Positions 1-9,390 of a stretch of DNA of 64,000 bases are shown here, in pieces. Position 1 is the stretch's first letter. The number at the start of each line of letters is the position of its first letter. Below the pieces are notes generated by a model, which worked only from the letters and a program-made list of their open reading frames with translations, was not told where the DNA came from and searched no databases. The stretch comes from Gammaproteobacteria bacterium (lineage in GTDB: Bacteria > Pseudomonadota > Gammaproteobacteria > Steroidobacterales > Woeseiaceae): contig JAOTZC010000003.1 of NCBI GenBank assembly GCA_029861535.1, positions 62,001 to 126,000 of the forward strand, written 5' to 3'. The position numbers and the translations under genes were made by a program.

Positions 1-2
1 CA

Positions 3-587
3 GGCGGCGCCTATTGGTATGCGCCGCTCATGGCGTTCGCTGTCTTCGGATTGCCTGTCTATATCGCGGCTTATTCGGCTCCGCTGGCAGTGATCGCGGT
101 CGTCTACTTACTGTTCGCCTTTTTCGCCGTTACTGGCGCCGTGCTTCGTAAGCCGCGTCTGGTCGACGAAGTTGATATTCCGGACCCAATCGAGCCCGAT
201 GCCGAGCATCAAATAGCAAATCTCGAACGTCAGCGCACAGCGGTATTGAATCACGCGTACGGTTTTTTGAGCCGCGGCAATCGTGACGGCGGCTTAAAGC
301 ATGTCTATGACTGGCTCAATCGTGACCCGAATCCCAGTGAAGGCTGGCAATGGTTTTTCGAGCAAATGCTGCGCTGGGAAGTGTCGGAACACGCGCTCTA
401 TTTTGCGCAGCGCTACATCGGCGATCTGCTTGCGAGTGGCCAGCAGATTGCGGCGGTCAAGATTATCTTAAGATCGCGCATGGTCAACGAGCAGTTTCGG
501 CCGCTGACTGACGATCTGCCGGCCGCGATCGATGCTGCTGAGTCGTGTGGAAATGAGGCGCTCGCGCAGGCGCTAAGGGGCTCATGA
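3..587 (+). CDS. membrane protein with C-terminal helical domain, 5'-truncated
   Basis: The frame is open to the left edge of the window, so the true start probably lies outside; the first ATG visible is at 30. The visible part begins with about two hydrophobic segments (to roughly residue 50, followed by a Lys/Arg-containing stop-transfer). A soluble, Trp- and Glu-rich region of about 135 residues follows and looks all-helical, possibly TPR-like. I do not recognise the family. It precedes the Trm112-like gene by about 30 bp on the same strand and may share its transcript. No function is assigned. Confidence 0.6.
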   Translation, partial: GGAYWYAPLMAFAVFGLPVYIAAYSAPLAVIAVVYLLFAFFAVTGAVLRKPRLVDEVDIPDPIEPDAEHQIANLERQRTAVLNHAYGFLSRGNRDGGLKHVYDWLNRDPNPSEGWQWFFEQMLRWEVSEHALYFAQRYIGDLLASGQQIAAVKIILRSRMVNEQFRPLTDDLPAAIDAAESCGNEALAQALRGS

Positions 588-617
588 GGCTTGTAATAGG
601 CAAGGCGTCGTGGTGTT

Positions 618-887
618 ATGACCACGGAAAACATGGAAAAACGCCTGCTGAACATATTGCGTTGCCCGGTCACGCACAAAGGTCTGTCGCTTGCGAAACG
701 CGAGACGCTTGGGCGCGTCAATGCCGCCATTGAGGCGGGTGATATCAGCAATCGCGCCGGTTCGGTAATATCTGAACCGTTGGCAGAGGCGCTAGTCACT
801 GATGACAATAAAATGTTGTATCCGGTGACCAACGGCATCCCCGTATTGCTGGAGAGCGAGTCCATAAGCCTGGCCGAGCTCGACTGA
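618..887 (+). CDS. Trm112-like small protein
   Basis: This 89-residue protein has the Trm112/YcaR pattern: an N-terminal LLNILRCPVTHKGL segment and a C-terminal block LYPVTNGIPVLLESE. Members are short proteins; in eukaryotes and archaea Trm112 activates methyltransferases, while the bacterial ones are poorly characterised. The copy here keeps only one Cys, so the full zinc site of some homologues is missing. It is longer than the usual 60 residues because of an insert between the two conserved blocks. It ends 6 bp before the holA start and is likely co-transcribed. Confidence 0.75.
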   Translation: MTTENMEKRLLNILRCPVTHKGLSLAKRETLGRVNAAIEAGDISNRAGSVISEPLAEALVTDDNKMLYPVTNGIPVLLESESISLAELD

Positions 888-893
888 GACAAA

Positions 894-1913
894 TTGAAAC
901 TCCAGGCCAATCAGCTCTCCTCGCATCTCAACAACAACCTGGCGTTCTGCTACCTGGTCACTGGCGACGAACAGTTGATCGTCGACGAGGCATTGGACCA
1001 GATTCGAAACGCCGCGCGAGCGAAGGGTTTTGGCGAGCGTGAGTTATTTGTAGCGACTGCCGGATTCGACTGGGCACAGCTCAGTGCCGCGGGCGCTAAC
1101 CTGTCGCTGTTTGCGGAACAAAAAATCGTCGAAGTGCGACTGCCAACCGGCAAGCCAGGCCGCGCCGGCGGTCAGGCGCTGGTCGCAATGGTCGACCGGC
1201 TCGGCCCGGAACTGATGTTGATCGTCAGTAGCCCGAAACTCGATCGCAGTGCTTCGGCATCGAAATGGGCCAAGACGCTCGAGTCAAGTGGCGTCAGCGT
1301 ACCCGTCTGGCCAATCGGCGTGCGGGAACTGCCGGGCTGGATCGCGGACCGGATGCGATCCGCCGGGCTGAAGCCCGAGCGTAGCGCCGTAACGATGATT
1401 GCCGATCGGGTCGAGGGGAATCTGCTGGCGGCGAATCAGGAAATCGAAAAACTCCGCTTATTGCTCGGGCCCGGCGATGTAAGTGCGGAGGATGTTGGCA
1501 ATGCGGTCGCAAACAGCAGCCGCTACGACGTTTATAAGCTTGCCGATGCGGCGCTTGCCGGCGATGCCAGGCGCGGGCTGAAAATTCTTGACGGCTTACG
1601 CGCAGAGGGTATCGAGCCAGTCATAGTGGTGTGGTCGTTAACGCGTGAACTGCGAACGCTTGTGCGCCTTGTCGAACTGGTGGCGCAAAACATGGATCTC
1701 GGGCTTGCGATGCAAAAGACCGGTGTTTGGCGAAATCGCCAAAGTCTCGTGCGCAGTTGCATCGGGCGGCATCAGCCAAACGATCTGTATCGTCTGCTCA
1801 AAGCATGTGGGCGGGCGGACGCCGCGTCGAAAGGTCAGGCGACCGGCGACCCGTGGCAACTGGCCGCCGACATCGTGCTGCGCGTGTCGCTCGCTGGCAG
1901 AAAGGCCGCATGA
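894..1913 (+). CDS. holA: DNA polymerase III subunit delta
   Basis: This is the delta subunit of the clamp loader, which opens the beta sliding clamp during replication. The 339-residue length and the N-terminal MKLQANQLSSHL match the family. A TTG start is chosen because it gives this family-like N-terminus and lies just after the previous stop; no ATG fits. The order RecQ-like delta fold, lid and C-terminal helical collar (...GDPWQLAADIVLRVSL) is intact. The stop overlaps the nadD start (ATGA), as in the conserved holA-nadD-rsfS-rlmH block, and implies translational coupling. Confidence 0.95.
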   Translation: MKLQANQLSSHLNNNLAFCYLVTGDEQLIVDEALDQIRNAARAKGFGERELFVATAGFDWAQLSAAGANLSLFAEQKIVEVRLPTGKPGRAGGQALVAMVDRLGPELMLIVSSPKLDRSASASKWAKTLESSGVSVPVWPIGVRELPGWIADRMRSAGLKPERSAVTMIADRVEGNLLAANQEIEKLRLLLGPGDVSAEDVGNAVANSSRYDVYKLADAALAGDARRGLKILDGLRAEGIEPVIVVWSLTRELRTLVRLVELVAQNMDLGLAMQKTGVWRNRQSLVRSCIGRHQPNDLYRLLKACGRADAASKGQATGDPWQLAADIVLRVSLAGRKAA

Positions 1914-2557
1914 AGCCTATCGGTGTGTTTGGCGGAACCTTCGATCCGATTCATTACGGCCACTTGCGAACCGCGTTCGAGATGTTGCAGGCGCTGCGTT
2001 TCGATCAAGTCCGTTTCATTCCCTGCGGCGATCCACCGCATCGTGGCGAAACTTTCGCCAGCGCAACAGAGCGACTGGACATGGTGCGCGTTGCGGTTGC
2101 CGAACAACCGGGTTTCGTCGTCGACGATCGCGAGCTTGAACGCGGCGGACCGTCCTATTCGATCGATACGCTGACGACGCTGCGTGAGGAATTCCCAGAT
2201 CGTTCGCTGGGTCTAATCGTCGGCATGGATGCGTTCTTGGGTTTGCCGCGCTGGCACCGCTGGACCGAATTTCTCGACGTTGCGCACATTATTGTGGCGC
2301 ATCGACCCGGCTGGCGAGCGCCCGACATCGGTCCGCTGGGCGAGTTATTGGTGGAATGCGGGACGCATCGAATTAGCGATCTTCATGAATTAACACACGG
2401 TTGCATACATATTCACGCAGTCACGCAGCTCGAGATTTCGTCAACTGAGATACGCGAGCTTGTGGAGGCGGGTCGCGATCCGAGATTCTTAATGCCGGAT
2501 GCAGTCCGCAACGTCATCGCGGAGTCCGGTTGTTACGGCAAGCTTGACGCAAAATAG
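1910..2557 (+). CDS. nadD: nicotinate-nucleotide adenylyltransferase
   Basis: It transfers AMP from ATP to nicotinate mononucleotide, giving deamido-NAD, the penultimate step of NAD synthesis. The nucleotidyltransferase motif GGTFDPIHYGH is at the N-terminus and the ISSTEIR motif near the C-terminus. The 215-residue length is normal. The open frame extends upstream into holA, but the ATG at 1910, overlapping the holA stop, gives the correct MKPIGVFGGTFDPIH start. The window also encodes late kynurenine-pathway enzymes that lead towards quinolinate, but they are 50 kb away. Confidence 0.97.
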   Translation: MKPIGVFGGTFDPIHYGHLRTAFEMLQALRFDQVRFIPCGDPPHRGETFASATERLDMVRVAVAEQPGFVVDDRELERGGPSYSIDTLTTLREEFPDRSLGLIVGMDAFLGLPRWHRWTEFLDVAHIIVAHRPGWRAPDIGPLGELLVECGTHRISDLHELTHGCIHIHAVTQLEISSTEIRELVEAGRDPRFLMPDAVRNVIAESGCYGKLDAK

Positions 2558-2596
2558 CTGAGGAGATATTGATTTGATCAACAGAGAAAACCACGC

Positions 2597-2950
2597 ATGA
2601 ATAGCGACAAGCTCGCCAAATTGATCGTCGATGCGCTTGACGATATTAAAGGGCAGGGCATCGTCATGCTGGATGTTCGAGACATGACCCCGGTAACGGA
2701 CTACATGATTGTCGCCAGCGGTACATCGAAACGTCATGTGCAGGCGTTGGTCGAAAACGTTGCCGAAAAGGCGAAAGCGGCCGGGCGTCGCCCGATCGGT
2801 ATCGAGGGAGAAGACGGCAGCGAGTGGGTGCTGCTCGATCTTGAGGATGCGCTCGTGCATGTCATGCTACCCAAGGTGCGTGAGTTTTATAATCTGGAGA
2901 AGCTCTGGTCGTTGGGTGCGGCGCCCGATGTGGCGGCCACCGACCGCTGA
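2597..2950 (+). CDS. rsfS: ribosomal silencing factor RsfS
   Basis: RsfS binds ribosomal protein L14 and blocks joining of the 30S and 50S subunits under nutrient limitation. The 117-residue protein has the DUF143 signatures, including the DYMIVASGTSKRHVQAL stretch and EGEDGSEWVLLDLEDALVHV. It lies 39 bp after nadD and 14 bp before rlmH, the usual gammaproteobacterial order. Confidence 0.95.
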   Translation: MNSDKLAKLIVDALDDIKGQGIVMLDVRDMTPVTDYMIVASGTSKRHVQALVENVAEKAKAAGRRPIGIEGEDGSEWVLLDLEDALVHVMLPKVREFYNLEKLWSLGAAPDVAATDR

Positions 2951-2964
2951 GCTGCCGCGTTTCC

Positions 2965-3435
2965 GTGCACATACGCTTGCTTGCTGTGGGCGATCGGCAA
3001 CCCGAATGGGTTGATCGTGCGTTTCAAAGTTACATTGAACGGTTTCCCCGCGAGTGGCGTTTTCGCCTGGAGACGATCGCCACGGCAAAGCGCACAAAAA
3101 ACGCACCGCGGACGCACGCGCTCGAAATCGAGGGGCAGCAGTTGCTTGCAAGGATTTCGGCGGACGAGCATGTCGTTCTGTTGGACGAAAGAGGCAAACA
3201 AGTGACCAGTCAGGAGCTGGCAACAAAGCTGTCGAGTTGGCAATCGGACGGCCGAAATCTTAGCTTCGTTATCGGTGGCCCGGACGGTGCTGCTGACGAT
3301 TGCCATAAACGCGCGAATAGCACTTGGTCACTATCGAATCTGACGCTGCCGCATGGGCTCGCTCGTGTATTGTTTGCCGAACAGTTGTACCGTGCCTGGT
3401 CGTTGCTGGCCGGCCATCCCTATCACCGCAACTGA
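2965..3435 (+). CDS. rlmH: 23S rRNA pseudouridine-1915 N3-methyltransferase
   Basis: This SPOUT-fold enzyme methylates pseudouridine 1915 in helix 69 of 23S rRNA, using SAM and acting on assembled 70S ribosomes. The start is GTG, giving MHIRLLAVGDRQPEWV, which matches the family N-terminus. The C-terminal knot motifs FVIGGPDGAAD and LTLPHGLARVLFAEQLYRAW are complete. The length is 156 residues. It follows rsfS closely. Confidence 0.95.
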   Translation: MHIRLLAVGDRQPEWVDRAFQSYIERFPREWRFRLETIATAKRTKNAPRTHALEIEGQQLLARISADEHVVLLDERGKQVTSQELATKLSSWQSDGRNLSFVIGGPDGAADDCHKRANSTWSLSNLTLPHGLARVLFAEQLYRAWSLLAGHPYHRN

Positions 3436-3451
3436 CGTAACGACGCTTGTC

Positions 3452-4033
3452 GTGACACCACCCTCACTAATTTTAGTCTCATCGTCGCCGCGCCGCAGAG
3501 AGCTACTGACGGCGCTCGGAATCAGCCTTCGCGTGCGGGCCGCCGAGGTCGATGAGGAACCCAGAGAAGGCGAAGATGCTGAGCAAATGGTGCTGCGTCT
3601 TGCCATAGCCAAGGCAACGGCCATAGTGGCAATGCCAGACGAGATCGTGCTCGGCGCGGATACCGCGGTCGTCCTTGATGGCAAGATATTCGGCAAGCCG
3701 CGCGATGAGGCAGACGCGCTGCGCATGCTCGGCGAGCTGTCCGGCCGGGCGCACCGAGTCTTGACCGGCGTCGCTGTTTGCCGCCGCGGCCGGTTGTCGA
3801 GCGCCCTTTCCAACACCGAAGTGCAATTTCGAGAGATCGATCCGGACGAGGCACGTTGCTATTGGCACAGTGGAGAACCTCGCGATAAGGCGGGCGCCTA
3901 CGCGATTCAGGGGCGCGGTGGCATGTTCGTCAAGGCTATCATGGGGAGCTATTCGGGCGTCGTCGGCCTGCCGGTCTTTGAGACCGCCAGATTGCTGCGC
4001 GATGCCGGGCTCGAGCTACTGCCGGCGCGCTAG
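3452..4033 (+). CDS. maf: Maf-family nucleoside triphosphate pyrophosphatase (YhdE type)
   Basis: Maf proteins hydrolyse dTTP/UTP or modified nucleotides to monophosphates, acting in house-cleaning. The motif LILVSSSPRRRELL opens the protein, followed by EVDEEPREGE and the GADTAVVLDGKIFGKP block. The frame is open from 3353, inside rlmH, but family length (about 193 residues) favours a GTG start at 3452, only five residues before the conserved LILVSSS. No strong ribosome binding site decides this. Its position directly before rng and yhdP matches yhdE in E. coli. Confidence 0.88.
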   Translation: MTPPSLILVSSSPRRRELLTALGISLRVRAAEVDEEPREGEDAEQMVLRLAIAKATAIVAMPDEIVLGADTAVVLDGKIFGKPRDEADALRMLGELSGRAHRVLTGVAVCRRGRLSSALSNTEVQFREIDPDEARCYWHSGEPRDKAGAYAIQGRGGMFVKAIMGSYSGVVGLPVFETARLLRDAGLELLPAR

Positions 4034-4041
4034 AGTGACGC

Positions 4042-5523
4042 ATGAACGACGTATCGACCAAGGAAGAAATACTGATCAATGTGACGCCCAGCGAGGTGCG
4101 TGCGGCGTTGCTCGAAAACGGTGTATTACAGGAGGTCTACGTTGAACGTGCGGCGCGCCGCGGATTAATCAGCAACATATATAAGGGTCGCGTCTCGCGA
4201 GTGCTACCGGGTATGCAGGCCGCGTTCGTTGATATCGGCCGTGAGCGCACTGCGTTCCTACATGCGTCCGATATCTCGCTCAACGAGGGCGGTACCGTCG
4301 CCGAAAATGATCTGCCAAATATTCGTGATCTGACACGTGAGGGCGATGAGCTCCTCGTGCAGGTCGTAAAAGACCCTCTCGGTAAAAAAGGTGCTCGATT
4401 GACGACTTTCATTACGCTGCCGGCACGAAATTTGGTGTTGATGCCAAAGAGCAGCGGCACAGGAATCTCTGCGCGTATTGAAGATGAAAGCGAGCGAGAG
4501 CGACTTCGCGGACTGGTTGAGCAGTTGTTAGTCGAACACGAATTGGGCTGTGGCGCCATTGTTCGCACGGTTGCCGAAGGCGCCGAGCTGGACGCGCTGC
4601 GTGACGATCTGAAGTATTTGATGCGTCTTTGGGAGGTTGTTCAGCAACGGTGCAGCAACAAAGCGGTAAAAACACTGATTCACGAGGATTTGTCACTGCC
4701 GCTGCGGGTGCTGCGCGACATGGTAACCACCGGTGTGGAGCAGATTCTCGTCGACAGCGAGGCTGATTTCGATCAAATGCACGAGTTTGCTGCCACATTC
4801 TTGCCGGAGGTCACGCCGAAACTCGAGCATTATCAAAGGCGGCGACCAATTTTCGACCTCCACGGCATCGAAGACGAGATCCAAAAAGCGCTGCAGCGCA
4901 ACATATCGCTGAAATCCGGTGGCTATATCATTTTCGATCAGACCGAGGCGATGACAACAATTGACGTTAATACAGGCGCTTACGTTGGGCACCGCAATCT
5001 CGAGGAGACGATCTACAAGACCAACCTCGAAGCGGCCGTGGCGATCGCACGGCAGCTCAGACTGAGAAATCTCGGCGGCATCATCATTATCGATTTTATC
5101 GATATGGAGGAAGAAGAGCACCGCGACAGCGTTCTTCGGGCACTTGAAGAAGCGATGGCACGTGACCACGCCCGCCATCAAATTACCCCGGTATCGCCGC
5201 TCGGCCTTGTGGAAATGACACGCAAACGCACTCGCGAAAGTCTGCAACATATACTGTGCGAAGACTGTCCAAGTTGTATTGGGCGTGGCTTTATCATGAC
5301 CGCCGAAACCGTCTGTTTCGAGGTATTCCGCGAAGTTATCCGACAAGCGCGACAGTTCGATTTCGATGAGGCGCTGGTACTCGCGCATCAGGATGTGATT
5401 GACCTGTTGCTCGACGAGCAAGCCTCCGGTCTTGCGGATATTGAGGAGCAGACCGGCAAATCGATACGGCTGCAAACTGAGGCCCTGTATGTGCAGGACC
5501 AATTCGACGTGGTGCTGGTTTAA
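4042..5523 (+). CDS. rng: ribonuclease G
   Basis: RNase G is an RNase E-family endonuclease that matures the 5' end of 16S rRNA and degrades some mRNAs. The protein has 493 residues, the short-form length without the RNase E C-terminal scaffold. Visible features are the N-terminal S1-like domain (SNIYKGRVSRVLPGMQAAFVDIG), the DNase I-like catalytic region (TIDVNTGAYVGHRNLEET, IIIIDFIDM) and the zinc-link CEDCPSC. It starts 8 bp after maf and is followed by yhdP, the conserved order. Confidence 0.97.
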   Translation: MNDVSTKEEILINVTPSEVRAALLENGVLQEVYVERAARRGLISNIYKGRVSRVLPGMQAAFVDIGRERTAFLHASDISLNEGGTVAENDLPNIRDLTREGDELLVQVVKDPLGKKGARLTTFITLPARNLVLMPKSSGTGISARIEDESERERLRGLVEQLLVEHELGCGAIVRTVAEGAELDALRDDLKYLMRLWEVVQQRCSNKAVKTLIHEDLSLPLRVLRDMVTTGVEQILVDSEADFDQMHEFAATFLPEVTPKLEHYQRRRPIFDLHGIEDEIQKALQRNISLKSGGYIIFDQTEAMTTIDVNTGAYVGHRNLEETIYKTNLEAAVAIARQLRLRNLGGIIIIDFIDMEEEEHRDSVLRALEEAMARDHARHQITPVSPLGLVEMTRKRTRESLQHILCEDCPSCIGRGFIMTAETVCFEVFREVIRQARQFDFDEALVLAHQDVIDLLLDEQASGLADIEEQTGKSIRLQTEALYVQDQFDVVLV

Positions 5524-5549
5524 CGTTACACACTGGCAGTGAACTCATA

Positions 5550-8500
5550 ATGAGAGAACTCCTACAACGCCTGTTTAAAATCGCCGCCTATGCGGCGGCC
5601 GCCGTTGTAATCCTGTTGGCTGTTGCCGTTGGCCTGTTTCGGCTGTTTCTGCCGCGTCTGCCGGAGTATCAGGACGAAATCAAAGGCTGGGCAAGCGCTG
5701 CGATCGGAATGCAGGTCGAGTTCACGGGCATGGATGCTCGATGGGGTTTGCGCGGCCCCGAGCTAAAATTCTACGGCGCTGAATTGATTCGGCCGAGTAA
5801 CCAAGCGCGCATTGTCGCCGCAGACGAAGTTGGCATCGGAGTGTCTTTCATGCGCCTGCTTGTCGATCGCGCGTTTGTTGTGGACGAGGTAACCGTTAGC
5901 AACACGAGTGTCGAACTGCGGCAGCTTGAGGACAGCAGCTGGCAGCTGCAGGACAGCCCGATAGACGAATTGCTGACGCTCAAAAAAGTCGGCGGTGACG
6001 CGATCGGACCAATTGCGGTCATTGGTCAGAATATTGATTTGTTGTTGATTCAACCCGGTGACGAGCGGCCACGGTACTTCGAAATTTCGCGCGTAAGCGC
6101 GCAACGCGATGCCGTGCGAATTGCAATCGACGCCGACATGCGTCTTCCCGAAGATCTTGGTCGGCAGATGAGCGTGTCGGCGACTCAGATAACGGCGTCA
6201 GGAGACCAACCTCAGCCGTGGAATATCTCCATCGAGACCGATGATTTCAATCTTGCTGGGCTCGCGGAATTGTTGCCTCCGGAGCTGCGCAAATTCGAAA
6301 GCGGCATCGGCGATCTGGACTTATCGCTCGCCCTGCTTGGCCGGAAAATCTCAAGCGCATCGGCAAATATCGAATTCGAAAACGTTGCGCTAGGAGATGA
6401 AGCCGTATTCGACGTTAGCGGCAGAATCGCATTGAACACCAACAGTGACGGATGGCTTATTGCCGCCGATGAGTTTTTGTTGCGAACAAATGCCGGCGAA
6501 TGGCCACGTTCGTCGTTGCGGCTCGAAACGAGTACCGACGAACAACAAGAAGTCGTCATGCTGGATGCACGAGCGTCATACCTGAACTTGTCAGACGTCG
6601 GTATTTTCGCGCCATGGCTGAATGAGGCACAGCGCAAGACGTTCATTGAATGGAGTCCCAGCGGCGTTGCCAGGAACCTGGTCGCTACATTGTCCGGCCT
6701 CGATACAGAGTCGCCGCGGTACGCGATATCCGCGGAGCTCGATGACGTCGGAATCGCGGCGATGGGGAAACGGCCGGGCGCTCGCGGACTTACTGGCAGC
6801 CTGGGCGCCGATCATGACGGCGGACATTTTGAAATCAATTCGACGGACCTGACGCTAAGCCTCCCGGCCTGGGTACCGCTGCCTATTGAACTCGACGCCG
6901 CCACCGGCACCGTCATCTGGCGGCGCAGCAATGCGCGCACAATCATTGTTTCCGACAGTATTTCGGTACGCAACTCGGTCTTCGACGGTCAAAGCAATAT
7001 CGAAATATCGATTGAAAGGGATTCGTCGCCGGTTATCGACCTGGTCAGTACCTGGAGTATTCAGGATATCAGCGTGGCGAAAGCCTACATCCCTGAGAAC
7101 ATCATGAAACCACGATTGTTTCTCTGGTTCCAGGACGCGCTTGTCGCCGGCCGAATTTCCCGCGGCACAACGCGACTCAACGGCCCGCTCGACAAGTTTC
7201 CGTTCGATGGCGGCGAAGGCCAGCTGACAATCGAATCCAAATTTACCGACCTGACGTTCCGCTACGCGCGGCAGTTTCCGGTGGCTGAGGTCAGCGAGAT
7301 GGATGTCAGGCTGGAGAATGCGCGGCTCTATAGCGAGCGAAATCGGGCGACGAGCCTCGGCACCTCGACGGTAGACGCCAAAGTTGAAATAGCAGACCTA
7401 AGAAATCCGGTGCTAACGGTCAATTCGTTTTCTACCGGCACGTTGGCATCAATTCGCAATTTCGCCGCAAACAGCCCGATCCACCGCGTTTTCGGTGGTC
7501 ACCTTGATCGCGTTTTGGTTGCCGGGGATGCGTCTTTGGCGCTCGATCTCTCCATGCCACTCACCGATTGGCAAGCATACGAGTATACGGCGCGCATTCT
7601 CAGCAATGACGGCTCGATGGCCATAGACGGCCTCAAACCACCCCTAACCGAGATATCTGGCGCCGTCATTGTCGACCGTAATAGTGTGACGAGTGAATCG
7701 CTAGGCGGACAGTTCCTGGGTGCGCCGGTGTCAATTGACCTGCACGATGCGCCGGCAGACATGCAGCAGTTCCGCGTGATCGCGAGTGCGACCGGCGAGG
7801 CAACGGCAACCGAGCTTGTACAGGCTTTTGATATTCCACTCGCGAAACACCTTGACGGGCAAACGCAATATCGCGCCGACGTCATGTTTCCACGCGCCGA
7901 CGGCGACGCGGGGGCGGCGTTGACGGTGAAAATTGATACGGATCTGGCTGGGGTCTCGAGCGACCTGCCGCCGCCGTTTCGAAAGACCGCTGAAGAGTTA
8001 AGACCATTGTCTGGTCAAATCTCATTCCAGACTGGCGGCGCACAGATACAAACCGAAGGGCGGTCCGGTGACGATTTCTCCTGGAACCTCGGCTTCTTGA
8101 AAGTCGAAGATGCGTGGGACTTCGACCGCGGCGTCCTGACACTCGGCGATACGCCGATGACGACGCCAGAAATACGCGGCCTGCACATTCGCGGCCAGAC
8201 GCCAATGCTGCGGCTTGAGGACTGGCTCGCACTGTCACGTGGGGAAAACGCGGAAACCAAATTGGCTGACCGCATACGTTCCATCGATCTTCGCGTTGCT
8301 GACCTTTTTCTGTTGGGTCAGCACATACAGGATCACCAGGTTAGCGTCGATCGAAGCGCGCGTGATTGGCTTGTACAGTTCGATGGCGAACAGGTTTCGG
8401 GTTCGGCATTCGTGCCTTATGACTTTTCGGCCGATCGTGCGTTGGTCCTAGACATGCAGCGGCTGATCATCCCTGGCGATGACAGCGACGATGACGAATT

Positions 8501-9380
8501 ACCGCCTGATCCGCGCGAGCTTCCCGCAATTTCGCTAAAGGCCAAGGAACTCGCATTGGGTGAGCGGTTCTTTGGCGAAGTCGAAGCCGAATTCGCGAAA
8601 ACACCCGATGGACTTGCGTCGGACAGCATCATTGCCAAAGATCCAACGTTCGAAATCGTTGCCAACGGCCGCTGGATAAATGATGCAGAGGATCCTTTAG
8701 GTTCCCATAGCTATTTGACGGCCACGCTCACCAGCACTGATGTCGAACAAACGATGCAAAGGCTCAATTATCAGCCGGGCATTGTCAGCAAGGATATGGG
8801 CATATTGCTGGACGTGAACTGGTCGGGCGGGCCGAGCATGGACTTTATTGAGACACTTGATGGTGAGGTACAAGTACGGTTTGGCAGCGGCCAACTTAAC
8901 GAAGTTGAACCTGGCGCTGGGCGCGTGTTTGGATTGATGAGTATTGTCGCACTGCCGCGCCGATTGTCGCTCGATTTTCGCGACGTATTTCAGAAAGGCT
9001 TTGGCTTCGACACTATCGATGGCGCATTTCGTATCGAAGACGGCATTGCCTACACCTGTAATCTGTCGTTGGAGGGGCCTGCGGCAGCTGTCGGTATTAT
9101 TGGTCGGGCTGATCTCGTTGATCGCGAATATGCGCAGACCGCCATCGTTGGTGCGAATGTCGGCGATACCTTGCCCATCGTTGGCGCGCTCGCTGCCGGT
9201 CCACAGGCCGCTGCGGCGCTGTTTCTGTTTTCGAGGATTTTCAAAAAGCCGCTGCAGGATATCGGCCAGGTTTTTTACAGCGTGTCGGGAAGTTGGGACG
9301 AACCTGCCGTCGAACCGGCCGATGCCGAAGCGTTCGCCGCCAGCGGTGAATTGGCTGGTTGCCTAGAGGATTCCGAGTAG
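5550..9380 (+). CDS. yhdP: YhdP-family AsmA-like envelope protein
   Basis: This 1276-residue protein has one N-terminal transmembrane helix (residues about 10-33) followed by a very long periplasmic, beta-rich AsmA-like region. The C-terminal block FGLMSIVALPRRLSLDFRDVFQKGFGFDTIDG is characteristic of the YhdP family. In E. coli, YhdP with TamB and YdbH bridges the inner and outer membranes and is implicated in phospholipid transport. It lies between rng and the nitrilase-family gene, as in other gammaproteobacteria, 10 bp before the latter. Confidence 0.95.
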   Translation: MRELLQRLFKIAAYAAAAVVILLAVAVGLFRLFLPRLPEYQDEIKGWASAAIGMQVEFTGMDARWGLRGPELKFYGAELIRPSNQARIVAADEVGIGVSFMRLLVDRAFVVDEVTVSNTSVELRQLEDSSWQLQDSPIDELLTLKKVGGDAIGPIAVIGQNIDLLLIQPGDERPRYFEISRVSAQRDAVRIAIDADMRLPEDLGRQMSVSATQITASGDQPQPWNISIETDDFNLAGLAELLPPELRKFESGIGDLDLSLALLGRKISSASANIEFENVALGDEAVFDVSGRIALNTNSDGWLIAADEFLLRTNAGEWPRSSLRLETSTDEQQEVVMLDARASYLNLSDVGIFAPWLNEAQRKTFIEWSPSGVARNLVATLSGLDTESPRYAISAELDDVGIAAMGKRPGARGLTGSLGADHDGGHFEINSTDLTLSLPAWVPLPIELDAATGTVIWRRSNARTIIVSDSISVRNSVFDGQSNIEISIERDSSPVIDLVSTWSIQDISVAKAYIPENIMKPRLFLWFQDALVAGRISRGTTRLNGPLDKFPFDGGEGQLTIESKFTDLTFRYARQFPVAEVSEMDVRLENARLYSERNRATSLGTSTVDAKVEIADLRNPVLTVNSFSTGTLASIRNFAANSPIHRVFGGHLDRVLVAGDASLALDLSMPLTDWQAYEYTARILSNDGSMAIDGLKPPLTEISGAVIVDRNSVTSESLGGQFLGAPVSIDLHDAPADMQQFRVIASATGEATATELVQAFDIPLAKHLDGQTQYRADVMFPRADGDAGAALTVKIDTDLAGVSSDLPPPFRKTAEELRPLSGQISFQTGGAQIQTEGRSGDDFSWNLGFLKVEDAWDFDRGVLTLGDTPMTTPEIRGLHIRGQTPMLRLEDWLALSRGENAETKLADRIRSIDLRVADLFLLGQHIQDHQVSVDRSARDWLVQFDGEQVSGSAFVPYDFSADRALVLDMQRLIIPGDDSDDDELPPDPRELPAISLKAKELALGERFFGEVEAEFAKTPDGLASDSIIAKDPTFEIVANGRWINDAEDPLGSHSYLTATLTSTDVEQTMQRLNYQPGIVSKDMGILLDVNWSGGPSMDFIETLDGEVQVRFGSGQLNEVEPGAGRVFGLMSIVALPRRLSLDFRDVFQKGFGFDTIDGAFRIEDGIAYTCNLSLEGPAAAVGIIGRADLVDREYAQTAIVGANVGDTLPIVGALAAGPQAAAALFLFSRIFKKPLQDIGQVFYSVSGSWDEPAVEPADAEAFAASGELAGCLEDSE

Positions 9381-9390
9381 AATCATCGCC

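Noticed and set aside
1727-1909. N-terminal extension of NadD
   Set aside because: It lies inside holA in another frame; the conserved GGTFDPIH motif starts a few residues after the ATG at 1910.
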